Positions 28,853 to 37,150 of a stretch of 52,678 nucleotides of DNA are shown here, piece by piece. This DNA comes from Planctomycetota bacterium. Its GTDB lineage: Bacteria > Planctomycetota > UBA1135 > UBA2386. The translations under genes and the position numbers were made by a program. Within the stretch, counting starts at the first letter, position 1. Every line of letters starts with the position of its first letter. The notes under the pieces were generated by a model. It had not been told where the DNA came from, did no database searches, and worked only from the letters and a program-made list of their open reading frames with translations. The DNA lies in assembly GCA_016794565.1 (NCBI GenBank), contig JAEUHQ010000033.1, positions 1 through 52,678 on the forward strand. Reading direction: 5' to 3'.

Positions 28853-30058
28853 ATGCCGACCTTCGCCTGGATCGCGCGCGACGAACAGGGGCGGACGCGC
28901 AAGGGGCGCCGCGACGGGCTCACCGACCGCGACGTCGCCGTGGCGCTCCGCGGCGAAGGGCTCCTGCCGGTCGTCGTCCGGGACGCAGCGAAGCGGCCCT
29001 GGTACCGCCGGCCGATCCACGTCTTCGGGCCCCGGCCGATCGATCTCGAGATGCAGCTGCGGCAGCTGTCGTTCATGCTCCGGACGGGCATCACGCTGCT
29101 CGGCGCACTCCGCGTCCTCGCCGATCAGGGCACCGGGCCGTCGTCGCGCATCTGGCGCGCGGTGGGCGAGGACGTGCGCGGCGGCGGAACTCTGGCCGAG
29201 GCGTTGGCGCGGCAGAGGTGCTTCTCGCGCCTCACGTGCAGCCTGGTCGACGTCGGCGAACGCTCCGGTAATCTCGACCATGTGCTCGCTCGGGCGGCGG
29301 AGGCAATGGCGCGCCGGCGCCAGACCCGCACGCAGGTCGTTACAGCGCTCGCGTATCCGGCGATCGTCGTGGTGCTCGCGATCGCGACTGTCGCGTTTCT
29401 CGTGATCAGCGTCGTGCCGAAGCTCGCGAAGTTCCTCGCGGGGCTCGGTCGCCAGCTCCCGCCGTCGACGCAGTTGCTCGTCGACATCGCGAACGGGGTC
29501 CACGCGCATCTCTTCACCGGCATCCTGGTACTGCTCGGCCTGATCGCCGCGTTCGTGCTGGTGTGGGCGACGCCACGCGGCCGCCGCGGGATCGAAGCCG
29601 CGCTGCTGCGCGTTCCGATCGTCGGGCGCATCCTCGCGCTCGCTTCGGTGTCGGCGTTCGCGCACAACACCTCGCTGCTGCTCGCGAGCGGTGTCCGTCT
29701 CACTTCGGCGCTCACGGTCGTGCAGCCGCTGCTCGCATTGCACCTCGTTCGCCACCGGGTCGGGCGCGCGCGCGAGCGCGTCGTGCAGGGATCGGCGCTC
29801 GCCGAGTCCCTCGCGGACGAACGCGCGTTCTCGCCTCTCGTGAACGAGATGATCTCGGTCGGCGAGACCACCGGCGCCCTCGACGAAGTGCTCGACGGCG
29901 TCGCGCAACACCACGACGAGACGCTGCGCGATCTCGTGCGCCGTCTCGGCACCCTGGTCGAGCCTGTCCTGCTGATCGTGATCGGTTCGATCGTCGGCTT
30001 CGTCTACTTCGCGTTCTTCATGGCCATCTACTCGATCACCGGTGTGGGGCGCGCATGA
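28853..30058 (+). CDS. GspF/PilC inner-membrane platform protein
   Basis: 401 residues from ATG 28853. The N-terminus (MPTFAWIARDEQGRTRKGRRDG) is typical of GspF. Two T2SSF domains follow: the first with FMLRTGITLLGALRVLA and VGERSGNLDHVL, the second with LLLASGVRLTSALTVV and VGETTGALDEVL. Three membrane segments are evident, at about 165-190, 222-242 and 375-398. It is the polytopic core on which the ATPase acts to insert pseudopilin subunits. The length equals the family's usual 400. Its stop overlaps the secretin start by ATGA. Confidence 0.95.
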   Translation: MPTFAWIARDEQGRTRKGRRDGLTDRDVAVALRGEGLLPVVVRDAAKRPWYRRPIHVFGPRPIDLEMQLRQLSFMLRTGITLLGALRVLADQGTGPSSRIWRAVGEDVRGGGTLAEALARQRCFSRLTCSLVDVGERSGNLDHVLARAAEAMARRRQTRTQVVTALAYPAIVVVLAIATVAFLVISVVPKLAKFLAGLGRQLPPSTQLLVDIANGVHAHLFTGILVLLGLIAAFVLVWATPRGRRGIEAALLRVPIVGRILALASVSAFAHNTSLLLASGVRLTSALTVVQPLLALHLVRHRVGRARERVVQGSALAESLADERAFSPLVNEMISVGETTGALDEVLDGVAQHHDETLRDLVRRLGTLVEPVLLIVIGSIVGFVYFAFFMAIYSITGVGRA

Positions 30059-32310
30059 GGGTGCTCTTCCTGCTCTCGCTTGCCCCTCTCCTCTCGGCGC
30101 AGGACCAGGAGCCGTTTCCCCGTCCGCTCCCGGGCGCGACCCCGCCCGTCCAGCAGCCGAAGGCGCGACCGCCGCTGCGCGATCCGACCGTGCCGGACCA
30201 GGCGCTGCGCAATGCAATGTCCCGCGGTCAGGACCCGGCGCAGTCGGGCGCACCGCTGCCGTTGCCGCGCGGTGTGGTCAAGGCGGTCGTCGCGGCGGAT
30301 CCCGAACGGATCACGGTCGTCGTCGACATCGACGGAGTGCAGGTGCAGGCGACGCGCGGCGGTTCGTTCGTCTACGGCGGGCGAACGGTGAAGGTCGAGC
30401 GCCTCGACGGGCGCGAACTCGTGTTGCGCGACGAGGCGTCGACGACGCCCACTGTGGTCGAACTCGGCACGCCGGTCGAGTCGACGCAGGATCGCCTCGC
30501 GCGCGTCGACTTCCGTGGCATGTCTCTCGAACAGGCGTGCCGTCTGCTCGCGGACGCGTCGGGTCTCAACATCGCAGTGTCGGCGAGTGCGGCCGCGATC
30601 CCGGTCTCGGCGTACCTGTCCCGGGTCGAGCCGCTGGTCGCCATCCGGGTGATCTGCGAAGGCCATCAGTTGTGGTGGCGCGCCGACCCCGAGACAGGCG
30701 TCGTGCGCATCGCGACGTCTGCCGAGTACCAGCGAGACCTGTCCGAGCTGCAGGAGGAGCGGACGGAGTCGTTCACGCTGCACTACCCGAACGTGTTCGA
30801 CGTCGGCCGCGCCGTGCGTGAGCTGTACGGCGATCGTGTCACGGTGCGCAGCGTGTCGATACAGGACGATTCGCTGCAGGAGCTCGCCGACCGACTCTCG
30901 CGCTTCGACCTGTTCGACGGCAGGCAGCAGGGCTTCGGACAGAGCGTGAACGGCAATGGACTCGTCGGTTCGTCGTTCGGCTCCCGGTCCCGCTTCGGTT
31001 CGGGTTTCGGCAGCGGATTCGGCGCCGGCTTCGGGAGCGGTGCGTTCGGCGACGACACGTTCGGCGGCGGTGTACCGAACGGGTACGGCAACCAGTTCCC
31101 GATCCGCGAGAACGCCCAGCGCGAGCAGTGGAACCCAGCGCAGATCCAGCGCATCGAAGCGCTGCTGTCGCGGCTCGAGGCGACGGGCGGGGACTCCGCG
31201 AAGGACGCCGTCGCGAAGGAGGTTGCGCAGCGCTACCGCGCGCCGATCCACCTGACCGTGGCGCCGAGACAGAACAAGGTCGTCGTGCGGACCGCCGACG
31301 TCGGCGCTCTCGATCAGATCCGCAAGCTCGTCGCCAGCCTCGACGTGCCGACCGCGCTGGTCCTGCTCGAGGTGCGGGTGTTGTCGATCGACAATCTCGA
31401 CGGCTTCGAGTCGTTCTTCGAGTACCAGTGGGCGGACGGCACGACCGCCGGGCAGATGACGACGGGAGCGATCCAGCCGCCGGCGGCGGGCGTGCTCGGG
31501 CCTGGCGGCACCGGCATCCGAACCGGTGACCTGCTGTTCCAGTACGTGGATGCGCGTTTCGGCGCCCGCATGCAGATGCTGCAGCGCGACAACCGTGTGC
31601 GGACCCTCGCGACGCCGATCCTGCTCACGGCGAACAACGAGGTGTCGCGTCTGTTCGTGGGCCAGGAGGTGCCGATCAACCGCAGCTTCGTCGGAGGTGC
31701 GACGAACCAGAACGAGTCGACCACGACGACGGCGTCCGGGACCACGGGCATCGAGTTCCGGCCGGTCGGGACCACGTTGTTGATGACGCCCAGCATCAAT
31801 GCGGACCGCACGGTGAACCTCAAGATCGTCCAGGAGCAGTCGAACGTCGATGCGACCGCGACCGTGCTGATCCCGTCTGGCGACGGCTTCGTCTCGCAGG
31901 CGGTGAACATCGTGAGCTCGCAGACGGTGAGCGGCACGATCGTCGCCAAGAGCGACCTCGCCGTCGCCTTCGGTGGTCTCGTCGAGACCGGCAAGTCCGA
32001 CCGCGTCGACAAGGTGCCGTTGCTCGGCGACATCCCGCTGCTCGGGATCCTGTTCCGGCGGGAAGGCAAGGAGGAGTTCCGTCGCGAGATCGTGATCGTC
32101 GTGAAGCCGTACGTGATCGGCACGCCGGCAGAGCAGGTCGATCGTTCGACGTCGGTTCTCCGCCGCCTCGGCGTTGACGTCGAAGCTCTCGAGCGCGAGG
32201 CGCCGGGCGGGATTCGGCAGTCGGCCGGCGATCGTGTGTTCGACGATGCGACGCGCCCGGCGTTCCGCGTACACGGTATGCCGCAGCGGGATGCGAAGGA
32301 GCCGCGATGA
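30055..32310 (+). CDS. type II secretion secretin, GspD-like
   Basis: 751 residues with a short signal peptide (MRVLFLLSLAPLLSAQ). N-terminal ring domains include an N0-like part (VDFRGMSLEQACRLLADAS) and N1/N3-like parts (ESFTLHYPNVFDVGRAV, PRQNKVVVRTADVGALDQI). The C-terminal secretin barrel has LFVGQEVPINR, VGTTLLMTPSI and the signature KVPLLGDIPLLGILFR. Between them, residues of about 294-340 form a Gly/Ser/Phe stretch with eight FG dipeptides, not normal for secretins. It builds the outer-membrane gate of the machine. Its stop overlaps the next ATG. Confidence 0.93.
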   Translation: MRVLFLLSLAPLLSAQDQEPFPRPLPGATPPVQQPKARPPLRDPTVPDQALRNAMSRGQDPAQSGAPLPLPRGVVKAVVAADPERITVVVDIDGVQVQATRGGSFVYGGRTVKVERLDGRELVLRDEASTTPTVVELGTPVESTQDRLARVDFRGMSLEQACRLLADASGLNIAVSASAAAIPVSAYLSRVEPLVAIRVICEGHQLWWRADPETGVVRIATSAEYQRDLSELQEERTESFTLHYPNVFDVGRAVRELYGDRVTVRSVSIQDDSLQELADRLSRFDLFDGRQQGFGQSVNGNGLVGSSFGSRSRFGSGFGSGFGAGFGSGAFGDDTFGGGVPNGYGNQFPIRENAQREQWNPAQIQRIEALLSRLEATGGDSAKDAVAKEVAQRYRAPIHLTVAPRQNKVVVRTADVGALDQIRKLVASLDVPTALVLLEVRVLSIDNLDGFESFFEYQWADGTTAGQMTTGAIQPPAAGVLGPGGTGIRTGDLLFQYVDARFGARMQMLQRDNRVRTLATPILLTANNEVSRLFVGQEVPINRSFVGGATNQNESTTTTASGTTGIEFRPVGTTLLMTPSINADRTVNLKIVQEQSNVDATATVLIPSGDGFVSQAVNIVSSQTVSGTIVAKSDLAVAFGGLVETGKSDRVDKVPLLGDIPLLGILFRREGKEEFRREIVIVVKPYVIGTPAEQVDRSTSVLRRLGVDVEALEREAPGGIRQSAGDRVFDDATRPAFRVHGMPQRDAKEPR

Positions 32311-33692
32311 CGCGCTCTTGGTGCGCAATCCTGGTCGCTGCGTGGCTCGGCGCCTGCGCGTCGTCACCGCCCCCGCGCATCGTCGCCGTGGATTCGCTGT
32401 TGCCTGCGGCGGTGGTCGCGCGCGACGGCGACGTGCTCACGGGCGCCATCGCGAACTCGCTCCGTGGCGATGCCGCTTTCGTGGCGCGAGGCACCGCCGC
32501 GCGGTTCGCCGAAGAAGCGGCCGCCGCGCTGGTGCTCGGTCGGTCGACGGACTTCGCCGGCCAGCAGGCCGTCGCAACGGCGTTGCCAGGCTCGACGACT
32601 GCCTGGTCGCAGGTCGTTCGGGAACGTGCTGCGCATCCGGACACGTTCGATGCGATCGGCACGGCGCGTCGCAACTTCGTCGCGGCGCTCGAACGCGGCG
32701 ACATCGACGACGCCGTGTCGAACGCCGCCGGCGCAGTGCGACTGGCGCCGGCCGGACCGGTGCGCGGGATGGCTCTCGCGTGGCATGCGTTCGCGCTCGC
32801 GCGGGCGGGCGACCGCGCCGACGAGGCGACCGCCCGTTTCGCGGCCGCGATCGACGAACTCCGCGGCCCGAGCCCGGTGCTCGCCGCGCAGGTCGGTCTC
32901 GTGTGGCACACAACGCGACCCGATGGCTCGGTGTGGAGCGCGGCGGTCGAGCGCCTCGCGGCCGCGACCGTGGCGAACGGGGAACTCGCGGCGCCTTTGG
33001 CGTGGCAGCGCGCCACCGCGACGCGGGGCGACTTGTCGTGGCCCGCGAACGTCGCGGAGGCCGCCCGCGCAGCCCTCGGTGCGCCGGACGTCGCATGGTT
33101 CGGCGCGAGTCCCGGCGATGATCTCGTCGACACGATGACAGCGCGCATGCACTTCCGACGGGGCGAGGCGATGGCGGCGCTGGTGGCATTCCGTCGCGTG
33201 GATCGCGCCGGGGGGGCGCCGCCGGTCCGCGGACTCGCCCAGGTCGGGCAGGCGAAGGCGCTCGCCCTCCTCGGTCGAACGGGCGACGCGCGCGCGGTGC
33301 TGTCGGTGACGGTCGAGTCGGACGACCCGGTTGCGCGGGCCGCGGGTCTGGCGCAACTCGGCGCGATCGACCTCGCGGAGGAGCGGCCGGCGGTCGCTCG
33401 CGAACTGCTGCGGCGCGCGCTCGAGAGCGAGGCGCGGTGGAGCGATCGTGCGGGCGCTCTCGGCAACCTCGCGATCGCGAACTGGCTGCTCGACGACCCC
33501 GAAGGCGCTGCGGACGCCTGGTGCCGGGCGCGCAAGGAGTTCGCTGCGAACGGTCTCGCGGAGGACGTGATGGTGTGCCTCGAGAACGAGGCGGCGCTGC
33601 GCGGTGCTCGCGAACCCGAGGTCGCGGCGACCGCGCGGCGGACCCTCGACGCCGTCCGGGCCCGCGGTCCGGCGGCGCTGGCCGACGAGTAG
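32307..33692 (+). CDS. TPR-like lipoprotein of the secretion operon
   Basis: 461 residues. A signal peptide ends with the lipobox LGAC, making C17 the lipidated residue, followed by ASSPPP. The remainder is helical and alanine-rich with TPR-like units (AVSNAAGAVRLAPAGPVRG, GDARAVLSVTVESDDPVARAAGLAQLGAIDL). As an outer-membrane lipoprotein immediately after the secretin, overlapping it by ATGA, it may play the part of a pilotin or secretin-assembly factor (compare PilF), but it is much larger and the assignment is positional. It ends 12 bases from the converging histidine kinase gene. Confidence 0.8.
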   Translation: MTRSWCAILVAAWLGACASSPPPRIVAVDSLLPAAVVARDGDVLTGAIANSLRGDAAFVARGTAARFAEEAAAALVLGRSTDFAGQQAVATALPGSTTAWSQVVRERAAHPDTFDAIGTARRNFVAALERGDIDDAVSNAAGAVRLAPAGPVRGMALAWHAFALARAGDRADEATARFAAAIDELRGPSPVLAAQVGLVWHTTRPDGSVWSAAVERLAAATVANGELAAPLAWQRATATRGDLSWPANVAEAARAALGAPDVAWFGASPGDDLVDTMTARMHFRRGEAMAALVAFRRVDRAGGAPPVRGLAQVGQAKALALLGRTGDARAVLSVTVESDDPVARAAGLAQLGAIDLAEERPAVARELLRRALESEARWSDRAGALGNLAIANWLLDDPEGAADAWCRARKEFAANGLAEDVMVCLENEAALRGAREPEVAATARRTLDAVRARGPAALADE

Positions 33693-33704
33693 TCGGGACG
33701 TGCG

Positions 33705-35612
33705 TCAGCCGCGCACGCGTCGGAGCGCGGCGAGAAGTTCTTCGACGAGGAACGGCTTCGTGAGGCAGGTCGTGTACGGGTCGTCCTCGTCGGGCGGCGT
33801 CGTTCCGAGGCCGCTCACCAGGACCACGGGCAGCGTCGGGCGCGTCTTGCGGATCTCGCGCAGCGTCTCCGCTCCCGATCTGCCCGGCATCTGCATGTCG
33901 AGTACGAGGCCGTCCACCTTCACTCCCGACGCGAGCAGGTCGAGGGCGGCGGCGCCCGAGTCCGCTTCGACGCAGCGCCACTTCCGCGTCGCGAGCAGTC
34001 GCGCCGTGACCTGGCGGACCACCGAGTCGTCGTCGACGACGAGAATGGTCCCGGTGTGGTTCTCCGTTGACGAGCCTTCGGGCGGCGTACCGGCCGGGTC
34101 CGGCGCGGCCGGCAGGAAGATCCGGAACAGGGAACCCAGACCCGGCTCGCTCTCCACGGTGATCGACCCGTGGTGTCGCCGCACGATCGCGTGCACGTTC
34201 GCGAGTCCGAGACCGTGTCCGGTGGCCTTGGTCGTGAAGCGCGGCTCGAACAGGCGCGCCTTCACATCGGCCGGGATGCCGGGGCCGTCGTCGTTCACCT
34301 CGATCCAGACGTAGTCGCCCGGAGCGAGATCCGCCGTGGTGCCCTCGTCGTGCAGGACGCGGTTGGGCAGGCGCAGCGCGCCGGCGCGCAACACGACGTG
34401 GCCGCGGCGTCCGGCGACTGCTTCGGCGGCGTTGCGCAGCAGGTTGGCCACGACCTGCTTCAGCTGCAGCTCGTCGCCCTGCACGCGGAGGTCGGGGTGT
34501 TCGAGGCGGACATGGAACTCCACGCTGTCCCCGGCGAGCGCCCGTTCGCGCCGGGCGCACTGGTCGAGCACCGGGCCGATTTCGACCGGGGTCGCGACGA
34601 GCGGCGCGCTGCCCACTCCCGTCAACATGCGGCGGCACAGCTCGACTGCTGCTCGTGCGCCGCTCTCGACTTCCCGGAGCGGCTGCTCGGTGCCGTCCGT
34701 GCCGGCGTGGCGGCACAACGCGACGTTGCCGAGTATGGCCATCAGCACGTTGCCGAGGTCGTGGGCGAGCCCGCTGGCGAGCACCGCGATGCTCTCCATC
34801 TTCTCCGCCTCGAGCATGCGCATGTCCGCCTCGCGGCGCTTCCGTTCGACCCCGCGCCGTTCGGTGACGTCGCGGAACACGACGACCGCGCCGGTGACGA
34901 GGCCGTCGTCGGCGAACACCGGTGCCGCGCAGTCGTCGATCCCGATCCGCGTGCCGTCCCGGCGCTGAAGGTCGGTGCCGGGTTCGATGACCACGGTCGC
35001 CTTCTGCCGGATCGCGCGCGCCGCCACGTCGATGTCGGCGGTGGTCCCGTCGGGCTCGAGCAACTGGAGAACGTCGGCGAACTCACGCCCCACGATCTCG
35101 TGCCGCGTCATGCCGAGGATGTTCTCGGCCACGCGGTTGGCGAACGTCACGCGCCCCTCCAGATCGGTGACCAGCACGCCGTCGCCGATGCTGCGCAGGG
35201 TCGTGGAGAGCCACCGCTCCATCGACCGCAGCTGCTTCTCCGAAGTGTGCCGGTAGAGCGCCGTCTGCAGGACCGGCAGCATGTCGCGGGCGCCGAACGG
35301 CTTCAGCACGTAGCCGAGCGGCTCGGTGACCTGCGCCCGTTCGAGTGTTCGCGTGTCCGAGTGGGCGGTGAGGTAGACGAAGCCGATCTGCTGCTTCCGG
35401 AGGTCGTGCGCGAGGTGGATGCCGTCCGCCTCCCCCTTCAGCTGGATGTCGAGCAGGGCGAGGTCCGGCTTCGTCGCTTCGGCGAGCTGCCGCGCGGCGG
35501 CGACAGTGTCCGCGACCCCGACGACCTCGTAGCCGAACCCGCGGATGCAGGCGGTCAGGTCGTCGGCGACCAGACCCTCGTCCTCGACGATCATGATGCG
35601 TGCGGTGGTCAT
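33705..35612 (-). CDS. hybrid histidine kinase, receiver-PAS-kinase-receiver
   Basis: 635 residues without membrane segments. An N-terminal receiver (phosphoacceptor D55 in ALLDIQL, lysine in YVLKPFG) is followed by a PAS domain (about 135-250), a dimerisation helix with H284 in LASGLAHDLGN, and an ATPase domain (NLLRNAAEAV, NDDGPGIP, GHGLGLANVHAIV). A second receiver closes the protein (LVLDMQMPGRSG). The H box reads AHDLGN where most of this class have AHDFNN. Receivers at both ends suggest it is both input-modulated and part of a phosphorelay. It is the last of three tandem kinase genes; 43 bases separate it from the preceding one. Confidence 0.92.
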   Translation of the reverse strand: MTTARIMIVEDEGLVADDLTACIRGFGYEVVGVADTVAAARQLAEATKPDLALLDIQLKGEADGIHLAHDLRKQQIGFVYLTAHSDTRTLERAQVTEPLGYVLKPFGARDMLPVLQTALYRHTSEKQLRSMERWLSTTLRSIGDGVLVTDLEGRVTFANRVAENILGMTRHEIVGREFADVLQLLEPDGTTADIDVAARAIRQKATVVIEPGTDLQRRDGTRIGIDDCAAPVFADDGLVTGAVVVFRDVTERRGVERKRREADMRMLEAEKMESIAVLASGLAHDLGNVLMAILGNVALCRHAGTDGTEQPLREVESGARAAVELCRRMLTGVGSAPLVATPVEIGPVLDQCARRERALAGDSVEFHVRLEHPDLRVQGDELQLKQVVANLLRNAAEAVAGRRGHVVLRAGALRLPNRVLHDEGTTADLAPGDYVWIEVNDDGPGIPADVKARLFEPRFTTKATGHGLGLANVHAIVRRHHGSITVESEPGLGSLFRIFLPAAPDPAGTPPEGSSTENHTGTILVVDDDSVVRQVTARLLATRKWRCVEADSGAAALDLLASGVKVDGLVLDMQMPGRSGAETLREIRKTRPTLPVVLVSGLGTTPPDEDDPYTTCLTKPFLVEELLAALRRVRG

Positions 35613-35655
35613 GGGGTGGCCTCGAGGAGTCCTCGACGTCGTTTCGTTGGCGATT

Positions 35656-37053
35656 TCATGGCAGGCGGAAGCGGACGCGGAAGGTCGCGCCGGGGGTGTT
35701 CTCGTGGGTCACGGTGCCGTCGAGCTGCCGGGCGAGACTGTTCACCATCCCGAGCCCGAGGCCGCCGTCGCGCGTCGCGGCAACGGTCGGGGGCATTCCC
35801 GCGCCGTCGTCCGCGACGGTGAGGCAGCCGTGGCCGTCGCTGGTGCGGTGGAACGCGACGTGGAGGCGCCCGGCGGCGCCGCCGGCGAACGCGTGCTTCA
35901 TCGCGTTGGTCACCAGTTCGTGCACGATGAGCCCCACCGGGATCGCGGTCTGCGCGTCGAAGACGGTGCTGTCCAGGTCGAACGACAACTCGACGGCGCT
36001 GCGCGCCGCCGAATAGCTCGAGAAGGCCATCTGCGCGAGGTCGCGCACGTACGCGCTGCAGTCGATCGTCGCCGTCCCGCCGCCGTAGAGCTTCTCGTGG
36101 ATCAGAGCCATCGTTCGCACGCGGCGCTGGCACTCGATCAGCATCGCCCGGTACTCGGGAGTCGGGATCTTCGCGGCCTGCAGGCTGAGGACGCTCGAGA
36201 CCACCTGCATGTTGTTCTTCACGCGGTGGTGGATCTCGCGCAACAGGGTCTCCTTCTGCGCCAGCGACGTGCGCAGCACGCTCTCGTGCCGCTTGCGATC
36301 CGTGATGTCGATGATCGCGGCGAGCACGAACGTGCCCTGCCCGGTCTCGAGGGGGTTGAGGCCGATCTCGATCGGGACCTCGGTGCCGTCGGCGCGCAGG
36401 CCGTAGAGGTCGCGGCCCGCGCCCATGGGGCGGGGTACCGGGTTCGCCGCGTAGCTCGCGCGTTCGCCGGAGTGCCGGGCCCGGAAACGTTCGGGAACCA
36501 GGGTTTCGATGGAACGCCCCAGCAGGTCGTCGCGGCGGTAACCGAACAGGGACTCCGCCTGCGCGTTCACGCTCACGATGTGCCCGCGGGTGTCGACCAT
36601 GATCATCGCGTTCGGTGCACCCTCGACGATCTGGCGTTGATGGCGCTCGGCGAGGCGAAGGCTGGTCTCCAGTTCCTTGCGGTGGCGGATGTCGATCACG
36701 AACGCGATCGCGAACCGGCCTGCGGGCGTCGTCACCGGGTTGAGGCCGATCTCGATCGGCACCTCGGTCCCGTCGCGGCGCACGCCCGTGAGATCGCGGC
36801 CCGCACCCATGGCCCGCACTTCGGGAGCGGCGAAGTACTCGACCATGAAGCGAGGGTGCCGGTCGCGCACCGAGGAGGGCAGCAGCGCATCGATCGATCG
36901 GCCCAGCAGTTCGCCGTCCGCGTAGCCGAAAAGTTCGGCGGCCCGCGCGTTGGCTTTCGCGATGGTGCCGTCCTCGGCGACGAGCAGCATCGCGCTCGGG
37001 CAGACTTCGAACGCGAGGTCGAGGGTCGAGGAGAACGGGTCGGGCGCGGCCAT
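35656..37053 (-). CDS. cytoplasmic histidine kinase with two PAS domains, HisKA_2 type
   Basis: 465 residues from ATG 37053. Two PAS domains (about 12-125 and 140-255) are recent duplicates: both contain MGAGRDL-x-G, DGTEVPIEIGLNP and an IDI-x2-RK end. The kinase core is HisKA_2, with the phosphoacceptor among H275/H276 in LREIHHRVKNNMQ. The ATPase part has HELVTNAMKHAF, DDGAGMPP and GGLGLGMVNSLARQLDG. This class typically signals to stand-alone receivers or output partners. It is soluble, and its ligand is unknown. It lies between two hybrid kinases in the same orientation, so the three may form one signalling relay. Confidence 0.92.
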   Translation of the reverse strand: MAAPDPFSSTLDLAFEVCPSAMLLVAEDGTIAKANARAAELFGYADGELLGRSIDALLPSSVRDRHPRFMVEYFAAPEVRAMGAGRDLTGVRRDGTEVPIEIGLNPVTTPAGRFAIAFVIDIRHRKELETSLRLAERHQRQIVEGAPNAMIMVDTRGHIVSVNAQAESLFGYRRDDLLGRSIETLVPERFRARHSGERASYAANPVPRPMGAGRDLYGLRADGTEVPIEIGLNPLETGQGTFVLAAIIDITDRKRHESVLRTSLAQKETLLREIHHRVKNNMQVVSSVLSLQAAKIPTPEYRAMLIECQRRVRTMALIHEKLYGGGTATIDCSAYVRDLAQMAFSSYSAARSAVELSFDLDSTVFDAQTAIPVGLIVHELVTNAMKHAFAGGAAGRLHVAFHRTSDGHGCLTVADDGAGMPPTVAATRDGGLGLGMVNSLARQLDGTVTHENTPGATFRVRFRLP

Positions 37054-37150
37054 TCCAGCGGGGGACGGGGAGGGTTCGAGGCTTGTCCGGGGCGAGGTGG
37101 GGGGGGACGCTGGTCCTCCGCGCTGCAGTACCCCCCAACGCGGCGGGACC

